Part shown: positions 29,932 to 39,799 of the stretch, piece by piece
How positions within the stretch are numbered: the first letter of the stretch is position 1
Layout: each line of letters begins with the position of its first letter
NCBI GenBank assembly: GCA_030248215.1
Contig: JASANG010002570.1
Location: 1 to 64,000, forward strand
From: Enoplolaimus lenunculus
Lineage: Eukaryota > Nematoda > Enoplea > Enoplida > Thoracostomopsidae
Reading direction: 5' to 3'
Length of the DNA: 64,000 nucleotides
Made by a program: the position numbers and the translations under genes
Notes under the pieces: generated by a model
The model's database searches: none
The model's input: the letters and a program-made list of their open reading frames with translations, nothing else
Told to the model about the DNA's origin: nothing

Positions 29932-30620
29932 AACTGTGGGACATGAGATGCTGGAGGCAAAAGTATAAGGGGTATCTTTGAAAACCTGACAGGGAGGTGA
30001 GAGATATAGAATGGATTTGAACCAAATTTTCTGCAAGCCATAAGACCTTTGCTAAGAGGACCACGCTATATATAATAGAAATGCAATTCTGGAATTCAAA
30101 CGCAATTTTAGCACTAAATCTTCCAAAATTAGGCTTTTGATCCGTGTCGGGACCGCCATAGCCTGTATGGGAGGCCCCTTAAATGTTCCAGTGGTATTAG
30201 GGTGACATTGTCACAAGGGTCGCCCCGCGATAAAGTGCTAGAGACAAGCGACGCAACGATCAAAGCGGCACCGAGTACAACATCAAAGTAGACAGGCTAT
30301 CACCGCTGTGGTTATCATAAGTAAATGGACATCGAAAAGTGACTACTTAAGTTGTATTTGTAGGGGGATTAATACCTACTTAAGTGTGTGTATAAGCAAA
30401 ACTGTTTAGGAATTTGGCTTTGAATATTTGCGATATTTGCAATACGTTGACGCTGTGAACAACAAGGTAGCTTATTTGATTGGCGTGATTTTTCGGCTGT
30501 GAAATTACAAATTTTGATCAAGGTTTGGTTGTGATACTGTCGCACCTGGGTTATCTGTCGCAGGCGGCGGCAGAAAATCAAGCTCTGACACCTGTAAAAG
30601 TTAGACCGGATATCTCGGCA
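29932..30620. other. Unassigned sequence with a dispersed motif
   Basis: CGCAATTTTAGCACTAAATC at 30101-30120 recurs at 46229 and 56683 and, inverted, at 26578 and 51075. It probably marks one edge of an unresolved repeat. The frames at 29636-30064 and 30369-30635 overlap repeats and are not credible genes. Confidence 0.4.
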
Positions 30621-30762
30621 ATTCGCCAGAGCCAAATTCGACTAATTGAGCAACTCAATGAGTCGAATTTGACTCTGGCGGAGTCGAATTTTGACCCAGT
30701 TTGTGTACTCCGGAAAAGCCTATTTCTGACAAAGTCAATTTGCCTCACCCTTTTTTGCAGTA
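30621..30762 (+). mobile_element. GAGTC foldback, right arm and centre
   Basis: AATTCGCCAGAGCCAAATTC to CTCACCCTTTTTTGCAGTA. The left arm is missing. Confidence 0.65.
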
Positions 30763-31145
30763 TATATATTGCTGTATGTACTTAATTATTCGGTGTGGGC
30801 CAGTACTTAACCCCCCCAACGCCACCATCGATGTTGTGTTACTAAATAAAATATTAAAATAATCTTTAGAATTTGTTTATTGGACGTTTATTTTTGGAAA
30901 TATTGAAATTTTGTAATAAAATCCGATCTCCAACGGTGTTTTAAAGTTCGAAATGTTGTGCAAATTTTACCCCGTTTCCAACGCAATAAACCCCCAAATA
31001 AAAGCCGTTGTGTCGATCCAAACAGTTTCGAACGATGTTGAATTAAATTAATACTCAATCATGATTTATTAACATTATTAACCTTCAGCAAATTGTTTGT
31101 CTTGATACGCTCAAAACGCCAAATATGGTTTCAGTTCTGTAGACG
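30763..31145. other. Unassigned AT-rich sequence
   Basis: A TTTATT at about 31062, read as AATAAA on the minus strand, is a possible polyadenylation signal for the exon candidate at 31220-31673. Nothing else was noted. Confidence 0.35.
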
Positions 31146-31190
31146 CAGTGGCGGATCCACAAATTTTGGACGGCTGGGACTGGGATCGGC
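31146..31190 (+). repeat. Single GCGGATCC-family terminus
   Basis: CAGTGGCGGATCCACAAATT is a clean family end. A loosely similar opposite end, CTCGGATCCACACCACTG, lies near 32670-32690, but the match is weak. Confidence 0.5.
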
Positions 31191-31219
31191 GGGTACTTAC
31201 AATTCATAACAACGCGACA

Positions 31220-31673
31220 TTAAAGCTGCAGTTTAGCTTTTGAATCCTGTAGGAAATAGCTTAGCTGAAGCGGAGGGAATTGAATCACAGGTTCGTTACG
31301 GTGCCTAAGATCGGATCTATGATTTCTAGGTAAATGCCCCCATCTCTCCAAGTTAACCTTGAAAGCATCAGTGTTTTCCAGACAGACTTCAAATCTAATA
31401 CGCCGTTCGGATGATAAATTTTGGCCCGGGTCACAATATGTATCATAATCCAGGGTCAACCAAACACTCGTTAACTCTACCTCAACGAAAACGTTTATAT
31501 CAGGATGTGGATCGAGTCGAACCATATGCCATATTACAGCCAGTTGAATGAAAATCAAATGGATGTGAGTAGGATTTCGCTTGTGGATGGTGTAACTGTG
31601 TAAAAGTTTTTTACAGCGAGAGTAATCAACGAGAAGACATAGTGTTTGATTTCTGCCATCCAGCGGTTTTAAT
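31220..31673 (-). CDS. Candidate 3'-terminal exon of an unidentified gene
   Basis: The minus strand is open from 31711 to a TAA at 31220-31222, about 163 codons, the longest frame in the window not made of repeats. There is no ATG. A possible splice acceptor, TTTTCACTGTCCGACAG, ends at 31674, which would start the exon at 31673. The product has Cys, Trp, Arg and Asp in natural-looking proportions, for example LTLDYDTYCDPGQN and LERWGHLPRN, but I recognise no domain. At this base composition such a frame is expected by chance roughly once in several such windows. A donor site, upstream exons and homology are all unproven. Confidence 0.25.
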
Positions 31674-31828
31674 CTGTCGGACAGTGAAAATTTTGCAGTG
31701 CAACTTGTTTTTCATAAGCTCAAGCTAATAAATGTGGTTTCTAGCCAAAATTAGCTGTACATTGCGACGCTGACTAAACATGTCAGGTGTGTAAAGAATT
31801 TTTGCACCTTTGTGAACACTTTGTAATC

Positions 31829-32100
31829 TTAACCCTTTCTCACATGAATATTTTCTATTTTCCCTGAGACCTACTTTTATGCTAGGATTCGAACTCCAGT
31901 GACTGGAGTGGGAGGCGTTTACCATCACCACTCAGCTATAGGAGCTTGACGCTCGAGCCCGAGGGGGGCTCTCACGTCGTGTGGTGATTTAGTACTATGT
32001 ATACTCGTTGCAATTGTTAAACCCGGTGCGATATATATTACTTAACGTATATACACTGCACTGAGTTGCCTATAGGCAACTCAATGTGAGAAGGGGCTAA
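31829..32100 (-). mobile_element. piggyBac-like tRNA MITE (copy 6)
   Basis: TTAA at 31829-31832 is followed by CCCTTTCTCACATGAATATT. The other end, CAATGTGAGAAGGGG, meets CTAA (mutated TTAA) at 32097-32100. A palindrome, GTTGCCTATAGGCAAC, lies just inside that end. It is almost collinear with copy 1 and is the best reference copy for the full-length form. Confidence 0.85.
31880..31950 (-). ncRNA. tRNA-like sequence in copy 6
   Basis: On the minus strand TATAGCTGAGTGGTGATGG is the A box and GGAGTTCGAATCC the B box, with GCCTCCCACTCCAGTCACT between them. It belongs to the same subfamily as copies 1, 3 and 5. Confidence 0.55.
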
Positions 32101-32229
32101 ATCTTCGAATATTTGCTGTAAACGAATGTTCTAACTTTTAAAATCCTGTATTAAAATTTTTAAAAATTATTAAGCCAACTTTACTATATATACAACAGCG
32201 TTCGTAATTATTTTCGGCATTAGTTTTAT

Positions 32230-32534
32230 CAAGAGTCGATGATGCCTACTTCAAATTGAAAAGGGGTACATTTTTGTGTAGAAAAGAAAGTAGCCGGGAT
32301 GAGTTGCGTTTTTGGTCTACTCCACCCCCGTTTATTTAGAAGGGGGCACAACCTATGCGAACCATGACACTTTATGTATCCGGCAACAAAAATGATCCCC
32401 TTATAGTTTAATTTAGGGATTATATTGCAGGTAACAACGACCGCCTTCCCTCTAAACATGGGGGTCGGCCCAAAACGCACCGCCTGGTGATACATTGTGT
32501 ACCATGCGGAACCCCGAGAGTTGCACACTCTTGT
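32230..32534. mobile_element. CAAGAG-family element
   Basis: CAAGAGTCGATGATGCCTAC opens the copy and GAGTTGCACACTCTTG closes it. The core has ACCATGACACTTTATGTATC, CGGCAACAAAAATG and GGGGTCGGCCCAAAACGC. Two further copies lie at 61477 and 61819. The 122-codon minus-strand frame inside is not conserved in those copies. Confidence 0.7.
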
Positions 32535-32606
32535 ATATAAAAATACAACGCGCGCTGAATATATTCTTTTGTACACAGAATGTAACCAGTTACACACTCT
32601 TGTTGA
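32535..32606 (+). repeat. Extra CAAGAG-family terminus
   Basis: Another TTACACACTCTTG end, preceded by ACACAGAATGTAACC, lies 70 bp beyond the element, so a truncated second copy is joined here. Confidence 0.5.
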
Positions 32607-33500
32607 AAGTGGTCATTATTCACTTTTTGTTTTATTTCAAAACAAAAAGTATCCTCGTCCACTAGGAATCTCGGATCCACACCACTGTCTTCTGCTACAT
32701 CCGGTTTCGCTTTAGAAAGAATGATGTGTATGACATCCTGTTTGTCATTTAGACCGGAATTCGCTGTCCATTTATTCGTGAGACAAGTTCAACAATTGAT
32801 TTATCAGATTACCACATTGACGGGTAGCAGTGCGAACCGCACGAAGTACTTGAGCTATTCAGCTTTTAGTCTGTCGGTCACAATAGAAATGGACATTGGC
32901 GAGCAAAGATGGGCTATTTTGACGTCCAACTAGGCTATGCCGTACGATCATCTACGAGTTCATTTACTAAGGGTTATACCCTTAAGTAAATAGTTTTTGC
33001 AACTGATTTTAGCGAGCGAGAAATTTGTCTTGACTCCTATGGATTCAGAAAGGCTAAATCGTGGTGGAAGTGCGTTTTTTCTTGTCTTTCCAGACATTTT
33101 GCAACGGAATACAGCGGTTTTTTGTTTTGTCTTCGCATACGGTCGAACGCGTTAGATGACCAAACGAAAGATTGAATTCATAGAGGTTCTGGAATCGAAA
33201 AATAGCATAGACACTGTACTTTTATGGGAAACGTTTTTAACAGTACAGCTTTGATTTTACGAGAATATCTTGAAATTTTGTAAATTTAGTAGTCGTTTTA
33301 TTATCAATCATTGCATTAAAGAAGGCATCTTCATTGTTTTAGAGTCCCTTTAAAGGAAAATGTGAAGTTTTCAAATTTAGAAATAAACTTTTTGTTAAAA
33401 TCTGACGGTTTGACTATGGATGTTTTTTAATTTCTTTAACAAAATACACGTTGTGAGAGCTTACGAAAATTAATTTTTATTGTAAAAATTTGAACCAGGA
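32607..33500. other. Unassigned sequence
   Basis: Frames of 70-72 codons (32497-32715, 32721-32933) show no recognisable domain. No repeat family was identified. Confidence 0.45.
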
Positions 33501-33782
33501 TTAAGCCCTATTCACACGTGCAAGTTTTTGCTGCGAGAAGTGGCAGCTGCAAATTGCACGCAGAACTTACATTTTTTTTCTATCCAACGACAGAACGGCT
33601 GCAATAAATTCAGTGAACTAGCATGGGTTATTCACACATATGAACTAAATTGCTAGCTAAGGTTTTTAATCAATTATTTACAGCTGCAAATTTTTCGAAC
33701 GGGATTTTGGACAAAACTTGCAAGTGTAAGTTGCTGCTGCAAGTTCTCGCAGCAAAAACTTGCACGTGTGAATACGGCTTAA
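33501..33782. mobile_element. TTAAGCC inverted-repeat MITE
   Basis: TTAA at 33501-33504 and 33779-33782. The inverted ends GCCCTATTCACACGTGCAAG, then TTTTTGCTGCGAGAA, are mirrored with one or two mismatches over about 38 bp. A TTAA target fits piggyBac or Kolobok types. The interior has two AGCTGCAAATT motifs. Only one copy is in the window. Confidence 0.8.
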
Positions 33783-34604
33783 CGTTGGTAATGCGAGACC
33801 ACGTCACGGGTACATACTTATTTCCATTTAATACTTTCCAAAATTCCATACACTGAATAATTGATTTTTCTACAAATTGTTTTCTGTTTCAAATTTTTGA
33901 GCCCAAGGGGGGCTGTATATATGGGACCGACCCGACCCCCCTTATCTCCATACGTGCATCCCTGGACGTTAACCGCAATTCATTTTCTCCGTTTTCCATT
34001 GTACTAAACAGATGCGTCGTTATACGGCGATTCGTATAATTTTTTTATTTTCAATATCCGCAGTGTGTTTTTTCGGCTATTTTTGGTGAAAATTATGATG
34101 ATAAACTAATCTATTCTCTAAAATTTCTTATATAACAATAATTTTTTGTTAGTTTTTCAAATTTTACTAGTTTTTTTTGTGTTTTGAAAATGTATATTTG
34201 ACAAGTCGAACGGTGGAACCGTTTGCGTTAGCTCAATGCTGCGATTATTGATGTAAGCTAAAAAATATGGTGTTGTTGAACCATCGTTTCGTGGTTTGCC
34301 AGCTGGTTTTTGTAAGTAACCTAATAGAATACAGTTGTTTTTCGGTGCCGATTCCCTAAAGTCCTAATTTTTCTGCTATTTTTTTGTAGAATTTCTATTG
34401 TTATTTTACGGTTATTTTTAAAAAGAGATATTTGTGTTAAACGTTTTTTAAACAATATATTCTCTTTCGTTATTGTATCTTTTTGAAAAAAATGCGTATC
34501 GAGTAGTGCTCGCAGAACGCACAATTAGGCCATGTTCCCATGATAGGCAATTAATTGTACTTGCGATATCAAAGTTCGGGTTCTTATTTACTATCCCCAC
34601 GGAA
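33783..34604. other. Unassigned AT-rich sequence
   Basis: T-rich and A-rich runs near 34020-34200 and minus-strand frames of 67-71 codons. Nothing recognisable. Confidence 0.45.
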
Positions 34605-34797
34605 TCGCGATAATTCGTTGCCCGACAACTCGTCGCCGGACCATTTGTAATTCCAAATTTCATCGACTCGACAATTCGTCACCCATTATTAAGCTTAGGC
34701 ATAGGCTTTAGGAATACGCTTAGGATTATGCTTAGATTTATTAACAGGTTTTAGGATACTGTTGAGCGACAAGATATCGGCCGACGAATTGTCGTAT
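34605..34797. mobile_element. GACAATTCGTCG element with an internal hexamer patch
   Basis: GCGATAATTCGTTGCCCGAC, AACTCGTCGCC and GACTCGACAATTCGTC lie on the left and GGCCGACGAATTGTCG on the right. Between them is AAGCTTAGGCATAGGC and related sequence. This family also carries a small TTAGGC-like patch, as at 10629. Confidence 0.55.
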
Positions 34798-34909
34798 ATT
34801 GTTTCCGCACATTTACGTTTAGGGTGATTGCTGAAAAACCTTGCGTGATGGCTCACGTGTAATGAGTTACTTTTGAATTTTGTTAAAGTTTTAACGATTA
34901 ACACAAAGT

Positions 34910-35052
34910 TACACTGTAAATTGTAATGAGTTCATTGATCAACTCAACTAGTGAGTTAGTTATTTTTGAGTTAATATTATTAAACATTGACTCAATATGA
35001 GTTGAGTTGATTCTCACTCTGAGTTGAACCTATTTTGGCTGAGTTGAGGTTC
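34910..35052 (+). mobile_element. GAGTTGA element, right end unclear
   Basis: TACACTGTAAATTGTAATGA at the left, then CAACTCAACTAGTGAGTT and GAGTTGATTCTCACTCTGAG. The copy fades after GAGTTGAGGTTCG. Confidence 0.6.
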
Positions 35053-35118
35053 GAATGAACTATTTGTATCATGAATGTTTCAGCATGCATGTCTGGATCG
35101 GACGTCCACTGATATTTT

Positions 35119-35306
35119 GGCCCATGTTACTTTAAAGCGGCATCCACGTTTTTGGTGGGTCAATAAAAGAGTAGGTTTAGATTCTAGTCATTTTTTGCTT
35201 AGGTTTAGGCGTAGGCTTAGGAACTGATTTTTTCAACGCTTAGGCTTAGACTTACGCTTATGAATACGCTAAATCTACTGTTACTCCCCTTAAGGTAATA
35301 TTGGCC
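35119..35306 (+). mobile_element. Type C GGCC/TTAGGC element with perfect 8-bp duplication
   Basis: GATATTTT occurs at 35111-35118 and 35307-35314. Left end GGCCCATGTTACTTTAAAGC; TTTTTGGTGGGTCAATAAAA and GAGTAGGTTTAGATTCTAG follow. Right end CCCCTTAAGGTAATATTGGCC. Confidence 0.92.
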
Positions 35307-35545
35307 GATATTTTTATTACAAACAGAACCTAATTCAAAAGTTGCTTCAGATCTTTGGCAAATAAGCAACGTCCAGTTTAAAATTTTAGTTTCTAAAAGT
35401 TTCGTCATTTGATTTCCTGTTATAAAAATTATCGGGGTAAAACGGGACGACAAGGCCCAAAATGTTTCTTGGAGCCTCACGGGCCATCCTGTGTCTACGT
35501 TCTTGCTATTCCTAGACGTTTAGTTCCGCGTCACATAGAAGCAAC

Positions 35546-35693
35546 GGCCAATGTAAAGAAAAGCGGCAGAGCAGCATTATAAGCATATTCCCAAGCTTAA
35601 GACTAAGCCAAGCAAAAAAATTAGTCTAAACCTTAAACTTACTCTATTGCAATCCCACAGAAAAACGCTCCGCCCCTGATCTTTACATTAGCC
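35546..35693 (-). mobile_element. Type A GGCC/TTAGGC element
   Basis: GGCCAATGTAAAGAAAAGCG at the left and CCCCTGATCTTTACATTAGCC at the right, with flanking GAAGCAAC / GAAGCGGC (6 of 8). A short array. Confidence 0.85.
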
Positions 35694-36136
35694 GAAGCGG
35701 CAAGCAACGTAGGCTGTATTTGATTTCGGTACTGAGTAATTTCGTCTAAACGTTGTTATGCGAACGAACGTATCAAGCGATAAAATATTTTGACTTTTGC
35801 AGATTATTCTACATCCTGTGTGATTTTCCAAACCTTTCCAGAAATTTCGGAGGGTACACACTATATCCCTCCATCTATAAGTCGTTGCCGCGCACGCGGA
35901 GTTAAGAATCACAGTTGGTTTCTAACAAACGGGGGTCAGTCGGTGCTTAATTTTCCTTAAAATTCGTCGAAGTTTAATTTTCTCTCAAAATGATTTAAAT
36001 TGAGATAAAATAAATTTCAAATTCATAAGACAATAATGATTATACTTAACCTGCGATCGGCGACCGGTCGAAGCTGTCAACTCTGTGTTCAATTTGACAG
36101 TTGACTGATTTTAGTGAGAACAAGCACCTGATGCCG
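35694..36136. other. Unassigned sequence
   Basis: A 74-codon minus-strand frame (35688-35912) starts inside the preceding element's flank. No domain was recognised. Confidence 0.4.
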
Positions 36137-36310
36137 GACCCGAACCTGGAGGGGGGAGGGCATTGGAACTTAGCCTCCCCCCTTGGAAAAATTTTTGCCA
36201 CCCACTAGAAAAACTTCAACATTGCTTGTAAGTCATTTGAAAACTCTTGTATGCCCCTCTTTGAAAAATTTTTAGCACCCCCTAGCAAGTGAAGCTGGCT
36301 ACTGGCGTGC
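36137..36310 (-). mobile_element. CCCGTAGCC-family element
   Basis: Reverse orientation: CTCCCCCCTTGGAAAAATTT, CATTGCTTGTAAGTCATT, TGTATGCCCCTC and CACCCCCTAGCAAGTGAAGC, then TGGCTACTGGCG. Confidence 0.55.
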
Positions 36311-37074
36311 TTGATGCGCTATCTCATGTTTGAAATTTTAAAATTTGAAAATGAAAATAATTTTAAATGAGAAATTAATAATTTTATCAATGAAATTGAA
36401 AACGAGGTTGATGCGAGCGGTAAAATGGTAAGGTTAGAAATTTTGAGTAGTGCGGGCTTGTGGTAGAAGAAAGGAAGGATTTGCACAGTGGCGGATCCAA
36501 GAGGAACTCTGGGATGTTCCCCCCCAGCAGCTGAAAATTTTGGCAACGAAAACGGTTCATCTGAAGCTCACAATGTGTTTTCAAGTCAACGAGAAAAATA
36601 CAGTTTCCATTCATGAGGTTAATTGTGTGCCCAACGGGCCTTAGCTGACATCACTGTTAAAAGAAGGCGTCAATTGTATTGATCAATTAAACTCATGTTT
36701 TTCACCCAGGATTCGTGTCAAAATATTTCCTTAGTTTCTGGCCTAAGTGTCCGTAAAGGGGCTATCATGGACTGCAACTCCTAACTTCGTCCGATATCCA
36801 CAGTTTTTTGGACTGGACCAACGCAGTGCGTTTCTTGGTACCCCCGTTTAATTTTTCTACGGACGGCTTTGAGTTGAATTTAAATCCATGAAGCTGCTGA
36901 TAGGTGAGTACGGTTTGAGTTATTAAATTTGGGGTGGGATACATTTTCGTTTACCCCAAACATCTCGTGTCACGGCAGTCTTGTCCGTTTTGACTTCCTG
37001 AAAATTCCCCAGGGTCGCGTTGGTGTTTAATTTTTTTCTAGGTCATTTGAAACGATGTTCAATTTTATGTTTGA
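36311..37074. other. Unassigned sequence with a GCGGATCC-family end
   Basis: CAGTGGCGGATCCAAGAGGA lies at 36487-36506, without an identified partner end. Short frames on both strands overlap it. Nothing else was recognised. Confidence 0.4.
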
Positions 37075-37785
37075 AGCCTTTTGAATTTATATCCAATGGA
37101 ACGATGACTGGGTTGGTGGTTGAGCGTTCCTGAAGAGTTTTTATCCAATAGAATGATGGCTGGTTTGGTGTTTGAGCGTTCCTGAAGAGTTTTTATCCAA
37201 TAGAATGATGGCTGGGTTGGTGTTTGAGCGTTCCTAAAGAGTTTTTATCCAATAGAATGATGGCAGGGTTGGTTGTTTGAGCGTTCCTGAAGAGTTTTTA
37301 TCCAATAGAATGATGGCAGGGTTGGTTATTTGAGCGTTCCTGAAGAGTTTTTATCCAATAGAATGATGGATAGTTTGTTGTTTGTCCGTTTCTAAGGAAT
37401 TTTTATCCAGTAGAATGATGGTTGGGTTGGTTTTTAAGCATTTCTAAGAAAATTTTATCCAATAGAATGGTAGCTGGGTTGGTTTTTGAGCGTTTCTAAG
37501 AAAATTTTATCCAGTAGAATGATGGTTGGGTTGGTTTTTAAGCATTTCTAAGAAAATTTTATCCAATAGAATGATAGCTGGGTTGGTGTTTGAGCGTTTC
37601 AAAGGAATTTTTATCCAGTAGAATGATGGTTGGGTTGGTTTTTAAGCATTTCTAAGAAAATTTTATCCAATAGAATGATAGCTGGGTTGGTGTTTGAGCG
37701 TTTCAAAGGAATTTTTATCCAGTAGAATGATGGTTGGGTTGGTTATAAAGCATTTGTAAGAAAATTTTATCCAATAGAAAAAACA
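37075..37785 (+). repeat. 52-bp satellite with a 104-bp higher-order period
   Basis: About 13 units built on TTTTATCCAATAGAATGATG, GCTGGGTTGGTGTTTGAGCG and TTCCTGAAGAGT. Successive starts are 52 bp apart (37139, 37191). In the right half two variants alternate: one has ATCCAGTAG and AAGCATTTCTAAGAAAA, the other ATCCAATAG and GAGCGTTTCAAAGGA. ATCCAGTAG recurs every 104 bp (about 37405, 37509, 37613, 37717), a dimeric higher-order repeat. Confidence 0.92.
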
Positions 37786-38614
37786 ATTTTAGCCCATAAA
37801 ATGACGGCACTTCTTGTTGACCAGCAAAAAAATTTCTTCATATTTTCATTTTTAAATTTGTTTTAATTTCATTTTCACATCCAAACCCAATTAAGAGCAC
37901 AGGTCTACTGACAATGATAATAGAGATACGTAACTGCTAAATGGTATATTGGATTCCAGGAAAACATTAGCAAAAATCGTTAACCATAATTTGATTGGAC
38001 AATTTCGCAATGCACAAATATCAATTCATATTGAGAACCTGTAACCTCGTGTTCCCTTTCGGTTCGGTGTTAGTACGATTTGTGTCCCACCGGTCTTCGG
38101 CGGTGGAACCGCCCTACCTGCAGACGTCTTCGCCTCTCCTGGACCAAGGCCGAAAATCGATATTAAAGTTTACCCCCACAAGATATCAATTAAAGTTTCC
38201 ACCTCAAGCAGTAAATTTCCAACCTTTAAGGTTTCTGCGGAAGCTTCAATTGATCCAAAAATTTGACTAACAGCTTTAAACGAATTCTACGTTTAAGAAA
38301 CATTTTTATTCCCTCCTATAAATCTTGCCGTCCTGCGTTGCAATTATTTCTAGTTTACATGCTTGCGGCTTTGTTTTTGATAGAACAGCGAACATTTTAG
38401 TGATGCGTTTAAATTTGTCAAATTTAAAATTGAATTCAAATCCAGCTATAATCGCCTTATCACCGGTTTGGTGTTGTTGTGCTGTACAAACGTGACCGCT
38501 GAAGCGTAGAGTTAATTTTAATCAAAATTATAAATTTACTACGAATAATACTATCACCAGAGTGAAGAGTGCTATAATGAAAAGAATTTTTAAATTTATG
38601 TCAGTGGCATAAAC
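37786..38614. other. Unassigned sequence
   Basis: A 91-codon plus frame (37995-38270) crosses a locally GC-richer patch (CCACCGGTCTTCGGCGGTGG is a perfect 7-bp hairpin near 38088). No domain was recognised. Confidence 0.4.
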
Positions 38615-38890
38615 CACTAGCGGATTCAGAGCAGGAGCGGGGGTAAGAGCGTACGCCCTCCGACAGAAATTTTTTGTAATCAAATAAGGTCCTTACAATT
38701 TTACTCTGTCAGAAATTTTTAGTAAAAAATACAATTTTTCGTCGAAGAAATGTTCTGGTGATACAATGATAAGGTTCCTACCTTACAATTTCTGCCTGCC
38801 AATTGCGGATATCATGCAGTAAAAATTGCGTTTCATAACATTTGCCTGTCCGCTCCTCAGTCAGGAATTTCAGGATTCGTCTCTGCTATT
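38615..38890. mobile_element. GCGGATCC-ended element, diverged
   Basis: CTAGCGGATTCAGAGCAGGA opens the copy. AGCGTACGCCCTCCGACAG, CAATGATAAGGTTCCTACC and GCGTTTCATAACATTTGCC follow, and it ends CAGGATTCGTCTCTG. Confidence 0.6.
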
Positions 38891-39167
38891 AGTACCGGGT
38901 ACAAGAAGATATATAGACCGGCAGAAAGGCCACCGGAAATGTTTTCTAAACTTTAGAATTCTATTTTGTTGTCAGCAAAATTCCGTTTAGGCGATGAAGA
39001 TACCTGTAGAATTGCACCCTATTAATAGCAGTGAATTTTCCCTGGTTCGACATCACAAAGTGAAATATTGGTTGTGAAAATGAAATTCACAAATTGTAAA
39101 AATTACAATTATGTTTAAAATTAAGCTGTTTCGCTATTGTAGGAAAGTTTATTTAAGACTTCCGTCA

Positions 39168-39588
39168 CTACTAACGGATCCAGAGGTGACGGACCGGAGG
39201 GCGCATCCGTCACTCACTAACGGATCCACAGTTGGCGTATGGGAGGGCGTATCTGTCACTCTCTAACGGATCCAAAGGTGACGGACCGGGGGGCGCATCC
39301 GTCACTCACTAACGGATCCAGAGGTGGCGGACAAGAGGGCATGCTTACGCCCTCCCGTCAGAATTTTTTATGATAAAATGGTAACGTCCCTATCGTACAA
39401 TTTTAATTTTTCCCTTATAAATTTTTTTGTCGATAAAAAGATAAGGTCTTTTCCTATCGTAGAACTTTTCCCTTAAGAAAGTATCTTGGTACTAAAATGG
39501 TAAGGTCCCTACCATTCAGATTTTGGGTTTCATAAAATTCGCCACCCCGCCCCCTCTCCGCCACAATTTTTTCGTTCCGTCTCTAAAT
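39168..39588. mobile_element. GCGGATCC-ended element with a tandemly repeated left end
   Basis: The left end is repeated about four times in 160 bp (39168-39330). Each unit has CACTAACGGATCCAGAGGTG and GGGCGCATCCGTCACT, with period near 60 with variants. The standard core then follows (ATGCTTACGCCCTCCCGTCA, AAAATGGTAACGTCC), and it ends near TTCGTTCCGTCTC. Confidence 0.65.
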
Positions 39589-39799
39589 TCAGTGAACACT
39601 GCTCTTTTGACCCCTGTTTCGAAATTTAATTGTGTATTTCGAATTATGGTAAGAAATTTATCATTTTGGCGTCATAGACACATGTGTTTGCAAGCTTCCC
39701 AATACTAAAGCGAAAGGATATTTTCAGTTTTATCTTTGACCGATAAAATTCATTTACCTGTGGCTTAATACAGTTGAATTTTCCATAATAGGCATGGTA

